A DNA stretch of 64,000 bases, taken from assembly GCA_963698275.1 (NCBI GenBank), contig CAVOQE010000002.1, positions 248,001 through 312,000 on the forward strand, given 5' to 3'. Made by a program: the position numbers and the translations under genes. Below are positions 16,939 through 25,387 of this stretch, in pieces. The notes below the pieces were generated by a model. That model saw nothing but the letters and a program-made list of their open reading frames with translations. It was not told the DNA's origin and did not search any database. Position 1 is the first letter of the stretch. The number at the start of each line of letters is the position of its first letter. This DNA comes from Anderseniella sp963698275. Lineage in GTDB: Bacteria; Pseudomonadota; Alphaproteobacteria; Rhizobiales; Aestuariivirgaceae.

Positions 16939-17214
16939 ATGAACAAAAATGATCTCATCTCAAAAGTTGCCGAAGACGCCAAGCTCACCAAGGGTGAAGC
17001 AGGCGAGGCAATTGAAGCTACTCTGGCGAACATCCAGAAAGCCCTGATGCAAGGCGACGATGTGCGCCTTGTCGGCTTTGGCACATTTTCAGTAGGCCAG
17101 CGTGCGGCATCTACGGGCCGCGACCCTCGCACCGGTCGTGCCATCGATATTCCGGCATCCAAGAACGCCAAGTTCAAAGCTGGTAAAATCCTCAAGGAGG
17201 CTGTTAACGGCTAA
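16939..17214 (+). CDS. hupB: Nucleoid-associated protein HU
   Basis: A 91-residue DNA-bending protein. It has the HU/IHF fold with MNKNDLISKVAEDAKLTKGE at the N-terminus, the signature GFGTFSVGQRAASTGRDPRTG in the beta arm (GFGTFSV, then GRDPRTGRAIDIPAS) and KFKAGKILKEAVNG at the end. The proline at the arm tip (RDPRTG) is the intercalating residue. The ATG at 16939 is preceded by GAAAGGA; the in-frame GTG at 16921 overlaps that ribosome site and is rejected. In many proteobacteria it follows lon, as here. Confidence 0.97.
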   Translation: MNKNDLISKVAEDAKLTKGEAGEAIEATLANIQKALMQGDDVRLVGFGTFSVGQRAASTGRDPRTGRAIDIPASKNAKFKAGKILKEAVNG

Positions 17215-17265
17215 AGCCAGCCCGACTTCCAGCCGCGGCCCCAAACCGGTCGTAGGCATTTATCA

Positions 17266-17310
17266 GGCCCTGCGTGCTCTTCAGAAAAGACGCAGGGCCA
17301 AATTTAATTA
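17266..17310 (+). terminator. Probable terminator after hupB
   Basis: GGCCCTGCGT (17266-17275) pairs perfectly with ACGCAGGGCC (17290-17299) across a 14-base loop and is followed by AAATTTAATT, a weak U tract. Confidence 0.6.
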
Positions 17311-17365
17311 AAACGGCGCTTGCTCAAATGCGCACAGAGCGCTAATACATCGCTCAGATTAGTGG

Positions 17366-17441
17366 GGGCGATTAGCTCAGTTGGTAGAGCATCTCGTTTA
17401 CACCGAGAGGGTCGGCAGTTCGAGCCTGTCATCGCCCACCA
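17366..17441 (+). tRNA. tRNA-Val (anticodon TAC)
   Basis: A 76-base cloverleaf with encoded CCA. Acceptor GGGCGAT (17366-17372) pairs with ATCGCCC (17431-17437). The D arm is GCTCAGTTGGTAGAGC, the anticodon loop TTTACAC lies between TCTCG and CGAGA, and the T loop is GTTCGAGCC. Confidence 0.96.
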
Positions 17442-17469
17442 TCCCACCAGTCAGAAGGCGCCATGGTCC

Positions 17470-18801
17470 ATGCTTTCAATTGAAGAGTTGAAGGCCTCCG
17501 GGTTGGAGTTTCTGGACAAGCTTGCCGGCTGGGCGACGTCTCCTCAGTTCTACGCCCAGGTCGTTGCCATTCTTGCCGCCGTGATCCTGGCCCGTATTGT
17601 CGCTGCGCAGTTGCGAAAGCGCGTCGGGCTGTTGCGCGAACCGGTGGCCGATGATCACAGGTTTGCCCGCTGGCTGAACTTTGCCCATTCATTACGTGAT
17701 CTGTTGTTTCCTGTCCTGGCAGTGCTGTTTCTCGCCATTGCCATACAGATCTGCCTGGCAACAGTTGGCAGTGCCTGGCTGGTGCGGATCGCCCAGTCGG
17801 TTGGTGTCGTGGGCGTCCTGTACGCGGCCATCAATCGTTTCATCTCCCACTCGCTTGTACGCGCTGCTGCGATCTATGTCGGCATCCCCATTGCCACCCT
17901 GCAGGTGTTTGGCTGGTGGGACGAGACCAGCGCCTTTCTGGATGGCGTGTCACTGGAAGTCGGCAATATTCGCATTTCGCTTTACTTCCTCGCCAAGGCG
18001 GCTGTGTTCGGCGGTCTGCTGTTCTGGCTGGGCAGGTTGTCGACAACGGCGGGTCAAAAGGCGATCCGCAACCAGAAAGACCTCGACAAGGCGACCAAGG
18101 AACTGTTCGCAAAGCTGTTCGAGATCGTGCTGTTCATTGTTGTCTTTATTCTGCTGCTGCAGATTCTCGGTCTCGACCTGACTGCGCTGACAGTGTTTGG
18201 CGGTGCATTGGGTGTCGGACTTGGCTTCGGATTGCAGCAGATCGCGTCCAACTTCATTTCAGGCATCATAATCCTGCTGGAGCGTTCACTGGGTGTCGGT
18301 GACTATATCGAGATGGAAGACGGCAAGGCCGGCATACTGAAGGAGCTCAACATGCGCTCTTCGACGCTGGAGACCTTTGACGGCAAGGAAATCATGGTGC
18401 CGAACGAGAAATTCATCACCACGAGCTTCATCAACTGGACCCGGGATGATCCGCGCCAGCGCTTCGAGGTTGAATTCTCCGTAGCCTACGAAAGCGACAT
18501 CCATGAAGTCATACGGCTGGTGACTGCGGCAGTGGCGAAACACAAGTCTGTGCTGAGTGATCCGGAACCCCCGGATACGGAACTGCGCGGTTTTGGTGAT
18601 TCAGGTGTCGACCTGGCCGTTGAATTCTGGGCGAAGGGTCTCGATGACGGCAAGAACAAGTTCACCGCCGACATTCTTCTGGTTGTCTGGGACACCCTGA
18701 AAGCCAACAATATCTCCATTCCGTTCCCGCAGCGCGAGGTCCGCGTGCTGGGCGATGCGCCCAAATTGGCCATCAAGCGCAACAAGGCCGATGAGGCGTG
18801 A
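17470..18801 (+). CDS. MscS family mechanosensitive channel
   Basis: A 443-residue inner-membrane channel with several N-terminal spans (about 25-48, 75-100, 108-128, 165-190, 213-235) before the conserved pore region. The pore helix and the start of the beta domain are at about 236-300: GALGVGLGFGLQQIASNFIS, LLERSLGVGDYIEMED and MRSSTLETFDGKEIMVPN. The glycine/alanine-rich packing of the pore helix matches MscS. It is longer than E. coli MscS (286 residues) because of extra N-terminal spans. The frame extends back through tRNA-Val, so I start it at the ATG at 17470, 29 bases after the tRNA, with GAAGG upstream. It probably releases solutes on hypo-osmotic shock. Confidence 0.9.
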   Translation: MLSIEELKASGLEFLDKLAGWATSPQFYAQVVAILAAVILARIVAAQLRKRVGLLREPVADDHRFARWLNFAHSLRDLLFPVLAVLFLAIAIQICLATVGSAWLVRIAQSVGVVGVLYAAINRFISHSLVRAAAIYVGIPIATLQVFGWWDETSAFLDGVSLEVGNIRISLYFLAKAAVFGGLLFWLGRLSTTAGQKAIRNQKDLDKATKELFAKLFEIVLFIVVFILLLQILGLDLTALTVFGGALGVGLGFGLQQIASNFISGIIILLERSLGVGDYIEMEDGKAGILKELNMRSSTLETFDGKEIMVPNEKFITTSFINWTRDDPRQRFEVEFSVAYESDIHEVIRLVTAAVAKHKSVLSDPEPPDTELRGFGDSGVDLAVEFWAKGLDDGKNKFTADILLVVWDTLKANNISIPFPQREVRVLGDAPKLAIKRNKADEA

Positions 18802-18936
18802 GCTGGGGCAGGCGCTAATTTCTTTGCTGCTAAAGGCATAATCCGCCGATGGCCGCTTGACTTGCGACAGCGAACTGAGTAATCCACCCCAACCAACGCA
18901 AACCATTGGGTCGTGGCCCGGTTTGCCTTACATCGC

Positions 18937-19013
18937 GCGGGTGTAGCTCAGTTGGTTAGAGTGCCGGCCTGTCACGCCGGAGGTCGCGGGTTCGAGCCCC
19001 GTCACTCGCGCCA
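18937..19013 (+). tRNA. tRNA-Asp (anticodon GTC)
   Basis: A 77-base cloverleaf with encoded CCA. Acceptor GCGGGTG (18937-18943) pairs with CACTCGC (19003-19009). The anticodon loop is CTGTCAC between CCGGC and GCCGG; discriminator G19010 is the aspartate identity base. Confidence 0.96.
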
Positions 19014-19240
19014 TTTTACCGCTCCCTGCATTTCGTGATTTTGCTGCATTCGACCGGGTTTTCCGCTAAACAGGGTGGATGGCAGAACATCCGGCTGGCG
19101 AAACAGTTTTCCACCATATACTCAGCCGGGGATTCAGACTTGCGTCGCTTGTTGCACTGCGGTACCAACCCAACAGGCAATCAGAGTCGAATAGAGGGGC
19201 TGCGGTGGCTGAACGGCCACCACGCAACAGGTGCTGAACA

Positions 19241-19606
19241 ATGACGGAACTACTGCAGGACTATCTGCCCATCGTCATATTCATGGGAATATGCATTGGT
19301 CTTGGTATTGCCCTGATGGCATCGGCGTTCGTTATCGCCATTCGCCGGCCTGATCCGGAAAAGATGTCAGCTTACGAATGCGGGTTTGATGCATTTGACG
19401 ATGCGCGCATGAAATTCGATATCCGCTTTTACCTGGTGGCCATTCTCTTCATCATCTTTGACCTTGAAGTGGCATTCCTGTTTCCGTGGGCGATATCGCT
19501 CAAGGAAGTCGGCGTGTTCGGGTTCTGGTCCATGATGATATTCCTTGCCATCCTGACCATTGGTTTCGTCTATGAATGGCGCAAAGGGGCACTGGAATGG
19601 GATTGA
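19241..19606 (+). CDS. nuoA: NADH-quinone oxidoreductase subunit A
   Basis: The small membrane subunit of respiratory complex I, 121 residues with three spans (about 9-31, 65-87, 94-114). The family signature is the stretch YECGFDAFDDARMKFDIRFY near residues 46-65, containing the conserved cysteine of the quinone-channel loop. It opens the nuo operon; its last ten bases overlap nuoB. The 227-base gap between tRNA-Asp and nuoA has no gene and must hold the operon promoter unless transcription reads through the tRNA. Confidence 0.97.
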   Translation: MTELLQDYLPIVIFMGICIGLGIALMASAFVIAIRRPDPEKMSAYECGFDAFDDARMKFDIRFYLVAILFIIFDLEVAFLFPWAISLKEVGVFGFWSMMIFLAILTIGFVYEWRKGALEWD

Positions 19607-20166
19607 TCGACAAAAACGGCCAGCCACTGACGGCGGCCGCTGCCGCCGCGCCTGCGGTGCTGACACCGGAACAGGAAGCCTTTTACTCATCGGTAAACGA
19701 CCAGTTGGCCGACAAGGGTTTCCTGGTCACGACAAGTGACGATCTGATCAACTGGGCACGCACCGGGTCTTTAATGTGGATGACCTTCGGCCTGGCGTGC
19801 TGTGCCGTTGAAATGATGCAGGCGTCCATGCCGCGATATGATGTCGAGCGCTTCGGATTTGCGCCGCGCGCCAGCCCGCGCCAGTCCGACGTCATGATCG
19901 TGGCGGGTACGCTGACCAACAAAATGGCACCTGCATTGCGCAAGGTCTATGACCAGATGCCCGAACCGCGCTACGTGATCTCCATGGGCTCATGTGCAAA
20001 TGGCGGCGGCTACTATCATTATTCCTACTCGGTCGTGCGGGGCTGTGATCGCATTGTGCCGGTGGACATCTACGTTCCGGGCTGTCCGCCGACAGCAGAA
20101 GCGCTGGTATACGGTATCCTGCAACTGCAGAAAAAGATCCGCCGAACCGGCACGATAGAACGCTAG
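19597..20166 (+). CDS. nuoB: NADH-quinone oxidoreductase subunit B
   Basis: The peripheral-arm subunit that holds terminal iron-sulfur cluster N2 and passes electrons to quinone. At 189 residues the four N2 ligands are visible: Cys68 and Cys69 (GLACCAVEMMQ), Cys133 (SMGSCANGGG) and Cys163 (YVPGCPPTAEAL). An alanine-rich N-terminal segment (LTAAAAAAPAVLTPEQ) is typical of alphaproteobacterial NuoB. The start at 19597 overlaps nuoA by ten bases; an upstream in-frame start at 19576 would lie deeper in nuoA. Confidence 0.97.
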   Translation: MGLIDKNGQPLTAAAAAAPAVLTPEQEAFYSSVNDQLADKGFLVTTSDDLINWARTGSLMWMTFGLACCAVEMMQASMPRYDVERFGFAPRASPRQSDVMIVAGTLTNKMAPALRKVYDQMPEPRYVISMGSCANGGGYYHYSYSVVRGCDRIVPVDIYVPGCPPTAEALVYGILQLQKKIRRTGTIER

Positions 20167-20184
20167 GGGCCAGGCGCAAAAACC

Positions 20185-20787
20185 ATGGATGAAAACCTGA
20201 TCGATCTTGGCGAGCATATCGCCTCCGAGCTGCAGGAACTGGGGGTTACCTATGCCATGTCCCATGACGAGTTGGTCCTGCACAGCAATGGCGACAACAT
20301 AATCGATGTGCTGCGTTTCCTGCGCGATGATCCCAGTTGCCAGTTTGTCTGCTTCATCGATATTTGCGGGGTTGATTATCCGGCTCGCGAGAAACGCTTT
20401 GATGTGGTGTATCACCTGCTCAGCCCGTATCAGAACACCCGTGTCCGGGTGAAGCTGCAGACTGATGAAGATACGCCGGTGCCAAGCGCTGTAGAGGTGT
20501 TTCCGGCTGCCAACTGGTTTGAGCGCGAGGCTTTTGATCTTTACGGCATCCTGTTTTCCGGCCACCCGGACCTGCGCCGTATCCTGACGGATTACGGTTT
20601 TGCCGGCCATCCGCTGCGCAAGGACTTCCCGATGACCGGTCATGTTGAAGTGCGCTATGACGACGAGAAGAAAAAGGTTGTGTATGAACCGGTGAAGCTG
20701 GTTCAGGAATTCCGCAATTTTGATTACCTCAGCCCGTGGGAAGGCACTGAATACGAGCTGCCCGGCGACGAGAAGGCGAAGAACTGA
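20185..20787 (+). CDS. nuoC: NADH-quinone oxidoreductase subunit C
   Basis: The 30-kDa peripheral subunit, 200 residues, separate from NuoD as in alphaproteobacteria and mitochondria rather than fused as in E. coli. The signature is the ERxAFDLYGI block: FEREAFDLYGILFSGHPDLR near residue 115, followed by ILTDYGFAGHPLRKDFP. Its TGA overlaps the nuoD ATG (TGATG). Confidence 0.97.
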   Translation: MDENLIDLGEHIASELQELGVTYAMSHDELVLHSNGDNIIDVLRFLRDDPSCQFVCFIDICGVDYPAREKRFDVVYHLLSPYQNTRVRVKLQTDEDTPVPSAVEVFPAANWFEREAFDLYGILFSGHPDLRRILTDYGFAGHPLRKDFPMTGHVEVRYDDEKKKVVYEPVKLVQEFRNFDYLSPWEGTEYELPGDEKAKN

Positions 20788-21977
20788 TGGCTGAGGCACA
20801 AGTCAGGAACTTTCATATCAATTTTGGCCCGCAGCATCCTGCAGCCCATGGTGTCTTGCGCCTGGTGCTGGAACTGGATGGTGAAGTGGTGGAACGGGTT
20901 GATCCGCACATCGGCCTTTTGCATCGCGGCACCGAGAAGCTGATCGAAGCCAAGACCTATCTGCAGGCGGTGCCGTATTTCGATCGCCTGGACTATGTCG
21001 CCCCGATGAACCAGGAGCATGCCTATGCGCTGGCCATCGAAAAGCTGATGGGCATTACCGTGCCCATGCGCGGGCAGCTCATCCGTGTTCTTTATTCCGA
21101 GATCGGCCGTATTCTGTCGCACCTGCTGAATGTGACCACTCAGGCCATGGATGTGGGCGCATTGACCCCGCCGCTGTGGGGCTTCGAAGAGCGCGAAAAG
21201 CTGATGGTGTTTTATGAGCGTGCGTCCGGCTCGCGCATGCACGCAGCCTTTGTTCGCCCGGGCGGGGTGCATCAGGATCTGCCACAGGACCTGATCGACG
21301 ACATTGACGGTTTTTGTGATTACCATCCCAAGGTGCTTGACGATATTGAAGGTCTGCTCACCGAAAACCGTATTTTCAAGCAGCGCAATGTCGACATAGG
21401 CGTCGTGACGCTGGAAGAATGTTTCGCATGGGGCTTTTCCGGCGTCATGGTGCGCGGGTCGGGTGCTGCCTGGGATTTGCGCAAGTCACAACCTTATGAG
21501 TGCTATTCGGATATGGATTTTGATATTCCGATCGGCAAGAACGGTGACTGCTATGACCGTTACCTCATCCGCATGGAAGAGATGCGCCAGTCGCTGAAGA
21601 TCATGAAGCAGTGCATCAAGATGCTGAACTCGCCGCAAGGCCAGGGTCCTGTATCGTCGATGGACGGCAAGGTGGTGCCGCCGTCTCGCGGAGAGATGAA
21701 GCGCTCGATGGAAGCGTTGATCCACCATTTCAAGCTGTATACCGAAGGCTTCAAGGTACCCGAAGGCGACGTGTATGCCTGCGTTGAGGCGCCCAAGGGC
21801 GAGTTTGGCGTTTACCTGGTGTCAGACGGGTCCAACAAGCCATACCGCTGCAAACTGCGCGCACCCGGTTTTGCGCATCTGCAGGCGATGGATTTCATGT
21901 GCCGTGGTCACATGCTGGCAGACGTGTCGGCTGTACTCGGTTCTCTCGATATTGTGTTTGGTGAGGTCGACCGGTGA
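20787..21977 (+). CDS. nuoD: NADH-quinone oxidoreductase subunit D
   Basis: The 49-kDa subunit that, with NuoB, forms the quinone-binding site. It has 396 residues, full length. Visible features are NFGPQHPAAHGVLRL near residue 12, the signature DPHIGLLHRGTEKLIE with the conserved histidine near the quinone headgroup, and YVAPMNQEHAY. The hydrogenase-like C-terminus has lost the nickel ligands, as expected. Its stop overlaps the GTG start of nuoE by four bases. Confidence 0.98.
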   Translation: MAEAQVRNFHINFGPQHPAAHGVLRLVLELDGEVVERVDPHIGLLHRGTEKLIEAKTYLQAVPYFDRLDYVAPMNQEHAYALAIEKLMGITVPMRGQLIRVLYSEIGRILSHLLNVTTQAMDVGALTPPLWGFEEREKLMVFYERASGSRMHAAFVRPGGVHQDLPQDLIDDIDGFCDYHPKVLDDIEGLLTENRIFKQRNVDIGVVTLEECFAWGFSGVMVRGSGAAWDLRKSQPYECYSDMDFDIPIGKNGDCYDRYLIRMEEMRQSLKIMKQCIKMLNSPQGQGPVSSMDGKVVPPSRGEMKRSMEALIHHFKLYTEGFKVPEGDVYACVEAPKGEFGVYLVSDGSNKPYRCKLRAPGFAHLQAMDFMCRGHMLADVSAVLGSLDIVFGEVDR

Positions 21978-23026
21978 GTGTACGCCGCTTAGCAGATGAT
22001 AGTGTTCAACCCAAATCATTCGCCTTCACGGCGAAGAATTTGAGCTGGGCCAAACAGACCATCAAGAAGTATCCCAGGGACAAGCAGGTGTCTGCTGTCA
22101 TCCCGGTATTGTGGCGGGCGCAGGAACAGCATGACGGCTGGGTGTCGCGTGCAGCCATGGAAGAAGTCGGCCGCATGCTGGACATGCCGTTTATCCGGGT
22201 CTACGAGATCGCCACATTCTACACCATGTTCCAGCTCGCACCGGTCGGCAAGAAGGCCCATGTCCAGGTGTGTGGCACGACGCCATGCATGTTGCGCGGC
22301 TCTGAAGACCTGATGGCCGTGTGCAAGAGAAAAATCGCCGAAAAGCCGCACACCCTGTCTGAGGACGGGGATTTTTCGTGGGAAGAGGTCGAGTGCCTGG
22401 GTGCCTGCGTAAACGCGCCCATGATCCAGATTTTCTCGGACACCTACGAAGACCTGACGCCTGAAGCGATGGAAGATCTGCTCGACAAGATTGCCAGGGG
22501 GCAGAAAGTTCAACCCGGCCCGCAGATTGACCGCATCATGGCGGCTCCGGAAGGTGGCCTGACCTCGCTCGATGGGGAAATTGTACCGGCGAAAAAGGCG
22601 GCACCGAAAAAGGTGGCGGCAAAGCCGGCAGCAAAGTCGGCAGTGAAAACGTCAAAGAAGGCCGCGCCGGCCAAGGCCGCTCCTGCAAAAAAGGCGACCA
22701 AGGCCGTCTACGGTAAAGCCAAGCAGGTCAGCACCGAACTCGTGAAAAAGACCGGCCCTGAGCGTCTGGCCAAGCCCACAGGCAAGGCTGATGATCTCAA
22801 ATTGATTTCAGGCGTTGGACCAAAACTCGAGCAGACACTGAACAAGCTGGGCTTCTGGCATTTCGCACAGATCGGCAAATGGACAAAAAAGGACATCGCT
22901 ATTGTCGATGACGAGTTGTCCTTCAAGGGGCGCATAGAGCGCGATGACTGGGTAAAGCAGGCCAAGGCCTTGGCAAAAGGCGGCGAAGCTGAATACATCA
23001 AGGTATTCGGCAAGAAGCCGAGGTAA
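21974..23026 (+). CDS. nuoE: NADH-quinone oxidoreductase subunit E with long lysine/alanine-rich extension
   Basis: The 24-kDa subunit that carries cluster N1a next to the flavin. The ferredoxin-like core spans about residues 15-190, with the four ligands in CGTTPCMLRG and ECLGACVNAP. At 350 residues it is about 150 longer than the core family. After residue 195 there is a disordered Lys/Ala/Pro repeat (KKAAPKKVAAKPAAKSAVK and similar) of about 60 residues, then a helix-hairpin-helix-like domain (LKLISGVGPKLEQTLNKLGF) of about 75 residues. Such extensions occur in alphaproteobacterial NuoE; the role of the tail is unknown. It starts with GTG, overlapping nuoD. Confidence 0.95.
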   Translation: MSVRRLADDSVQPKSFAFTAKNLSWAKQTIKKYPRDKQVSAVIPVLWRAQEQHDGWVSRAAMEEVGRMLDMPFIRVYEIATFYTMFQLAPVGKKAHVQVCGTTPCMLRGSEDLMAVCKRKIAEKPHTLSEDGDFSWEEVECLGACVNAPMIQIFSDTYEDLTPEAMEDLLDKIARGQKVQPGPQIDRIMAAPEGGLTSLDGEIVPAKKAAPKKVAAKPAAKSAVKTSKKAAPAKAAPAKKATKAVYGKAKQVSTELVKKTGPERLAKPTGKADDLKLISGVGPKLEQTLNKLGFWHFAQIGKWTKKDIAIVDDELSFKGRIERDDWVKQAKALAKGGEAEYIKVFGKKPR

Positions 23027-23032
23027 CACACC

Positions 23033-24340
23033 ATGCTGCAAGACAAAGACCGGATATTCACCAACCTCTACGGCCAGCACGATGTCGGCCTGAAGGGCGC
23101 CATGAAGCGCGGTGCGTGGGACGGTACCAAAGCCATGATCCAGTTGGGACGCGGCGGCGTCATCGACCAGGTCAAGGCATCCGGCCTTCGCGGCCGCGGC
23201 GGTGCAGGTTTCCCAACCGGCCTCAAATGGTCCTTCATGCCCAAGCAGTCAGACGGCAGGCCGCATTATCTGGTGGTCAATGCCGATGAATCAGAACCCG
23301 GCACCTGTAAAGACCGCGAAATCATGCGCCACGATCCGCATACGCTGGTTGAGGGATGCCTGATTGCCGGTTTCGCCATGGGCGCAAATGTCGGCTACAT
23401 CTATGTGCGCGGTGAATTCATTCGTGAGCGCGAAGCGCTGCAGCGCGCCATTGATGAGGCCTATGACGCCAAGCTGATCGGCAAGAACAACAAGCATGGC
23501 TGGGATTTCGATCTCTACGTCCACCATGGCGCAGGCGCTTACATTTGCGGTGAGGAAACCGCACTTCTGGAAAGCCTGGAAGGCAAGAAGGGCCAGCCGC
23601 GCATGAAGCCGCCGTTTCCGGCCAATGTAGGTCTGTACGGCGCGCCTACCACGGTCAACAATGTGGAATCAATCGCAGTTGTGCCAACAATCCTGCGTCG
23701 CGGGCCGGACTGGTTTGCCGGTATCGGCAGGCCGAACAATGTCGGCACCAAGCTGTTTTGCATTTCCGGGCACGTCAACCAGCCATGCACGGTTGAAGAG
23801 GAAATGGGTATCCCGTTCCGCGAGTTGATTGACCGGCATTGTGGCGGCATCCGCGGCGGTTGGGATAACCTGAAAGCGGTTATCCCCGGTGGATCGTCGG
23901 TTCCGTGCGTGCCGTGCGATGAAATCCGCGACTGTCACATGGACTTCGACAGCCTGCGCGAGCTTAAATCGGGCCTGGGCACAGCCGCCGTTATCGTGAT
24001 GGACAACTCCACCGACATGATCAAGGCGATTGCGCGGCTGGCCTATTTCTACAAGCACGAAAGCTGCGGCCAGTGCACACCCTGCCGGGAAGGCACCGGC
24101 TGGATGTGGCGTGTGCTGACACGCATGGTCGAAGGCCGCGCCGAAAAGCGCGAAATCGACATGCTGCTTGATGTGTCGTACCAGATCGAAGGTCATACGA
24201 TTTGCGCACTGGGAGATGCTGCAGCGTGGCCGGTACAGGGCCTGATCCGGCATTTCCGGCACGAAATCGAAGCGCGTATTGACGAATTTTCAGCCCGGCC
24301 TGACCCCGAAGGGGCAGTGACGCGCGTGGCGGCGGAGTAA
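23033..24340 (+). CDS. nuoF: NADH-quinone oxidoreductase subunit F
   Basis: The 51-kDa subunit that binds NADH and FMN and holds cluster N3. It has 435 residues. The NADH-binding glycine-rich loop GLRGRGGAGFPTGLKW is near residue 55, the FMN region YLVVNADESEPGTCKDRE near 80, and YICGEETALLESLEGKKGQP near 170. Cluster N3 ligands are in ESCGQCTPCREGT near 345 and HTICALGDAAAWP near 385. It starts seven bases after nuoE. Confidence 0.98.
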   Translation: MLQDKDRIFTNLYGQHDVGLKGAMKRGAWDGTKAMIQLGRGGVIDQVKASGLRGRGGAGFPTGLKWSFMPKQSDGRPHYLVVNADESEPGTCKDREIMRHDPHTLVEGCLIAGFAMGANVGYIYVRGEFIREREALQRAIDEAYDAKLIGKNNKHGWDFDLYVHHGAGAYICGEETALLESLEGKKGQPRMKPPFPANVGLYGAPTTVNNVESIAVVPTILRRGPDWFAGIGRPNNVGTKLFCISGHVNQPCTVEEEMGIPFRELIDRHCGGIRGGWDNLKAVIPGGSSVPCVPCDEIRDCHMDFDSLRELKSGLGTAAVIVMDNSTDMIKAIARLAYFYKHESCGQCTPCREGTGWMWRVLTRMVEGRAEKREIDMLLDVSYQIEGHTICALGDAAAWPVQGLIRHFRHEIEARIDEFSARPDPEGAVTRVAAE

Positions 24341-24346
24341 AGCAGC

Positions 24347-25387
24347 ATGCCTAAACTCATAGTCGATGGACAAGAGATCGAGGTTGAAAACGGCACCACG
24401 CTGATCCAGGCGTGTGAAGCGGCCGGTGCCGAGATTCCACGGTTTTGCTATCATGAGCGACTGTCGATTGCCGGCAATTGCCGCATGTGTCTGGTGGAGG
24501 TCAAGGGTGCGCCCAAGCCGCAGGCCTCGTGCGCCATGTCCGTCAACGATCTGCGTCCCGGCCCGGAAGGCCAGCCGCCTGAAGTGCGCACCAATTCGCC
24601 CTTGGTGAAAAAGGCCCGTGAAGGGGTGATGGAATTCCTGCTGATCAACCACCCGCTGGATTGCCCGATCTGTGACCAGGGCGGCGAGTGCGACCTGCAG
24701 GACCAGGCGATGGCCTACGGCATCGACAAGAACCGCTTTGACGAGAACAAGCGCGCGGTCGAGGACAAGTATATCGGCCCGCTGGTGAAGACCACCATGA
24801 CCCGCTGCATCCAGTGTACCCGCTGCGTGCGCTTCACCACCGAGGTTGCCGGCATTGAAGAACTCGGCGCCATTGGCCGCGGCGAGGACATGGAGATCAC
24901 CACCTATCTCGAGCAGGCCATGACGTCCGAGATGCAGGGCAATGTGATTGACCTGTGTCCGGTCGGTGCATTGACGTCTGCTCCTTACGAATTCAAGGCG
25001 CGGCCGTGGGAATTGCGCAAGACTGAAACCGTTGACGTGATGGACGCCGTCGGCTCGGCCATCCGGGTTGATGCGCGCGGCCGCGAAGTCATGCGTGTGT
25101 TGCCAAGACTGAATGAAGACATCAACGAGGAGTGGATTTCCGACAAGTCGCGCTTCATCTGGGACGGGCTTCGCTCACAGCGTCTCGACAAACCCTATAT
25201 TCGTGAAAACGGCAAGCTTCGTGCCGCAGGCTGGGACGAGGCTTTTGACCTGATCGCGTCGAAGCTGAAGGCGGCCGGACCGGACAAGAACCGCAGCGCT
25301 GACCGGCGATCTGTGCGGCACCGAAGAAGTATTTGCGCTGAAAAAGCTGATGGAGGCTCTCGAGGTCAAGAACCTGGACTGCCGTGA
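24347..25387 (+). CDS. nuoG: NADH-quinone oxidoreductase subunit G, N-terminal part (frameshifted)
   Basis: The 75-kDa subunit, with three or four iron-sulfur clusters. This frame holds the first 315 or so residues: 2Fe-2S ligands in RFCYHERLSIAGNCRMCLVE (CYHE, then CRMCLV), the HPLDCPICDQGGECDLQDQ cluster, and TRCIQCTRCVRFTTEVAG for N4/N5, followed by the start of the molybdopterin-like domain. From about base 25289 the frame loses family similarity (KNRSADRRSVRHRRS) and stops at 25387, while the correct sequence continues in the +1-shifted frame. A single extra base around 25286-25292 explains it. Joined to the next feature the product would be about 694 residues, the normal length. Confidence 0.93.
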   Translation: MPKLIVDGQEIEVENGTTLIQACEAAGAEIPRFCYHERLSIAGNCRMCLVEVKGAPKPQASCAMSVNDLRPGPEGQPPEVRTNSPLVKKAREGVMEFLLINHPLDCPICDQGGECDLQDQAMAYGIDKNRFDENKRAVEDKYIGPLVKTTMTRCIQCTRCVRFTTEVAGIEELGAIGRGEDMEITTYLEQAMTSEMQGNVIDLCPVGALTSAPYEFKARPWELRKTETVDVMDAVGSAIRVDARGREVMRVLPRLNEDINEEWISDKSRFIWDGLRSQRLDKPYIRENGKLRAAGWDEAFDLIASKLKAAGPDKNRSADRRSVRHRRSICAEKADGGSRGQEPGLP

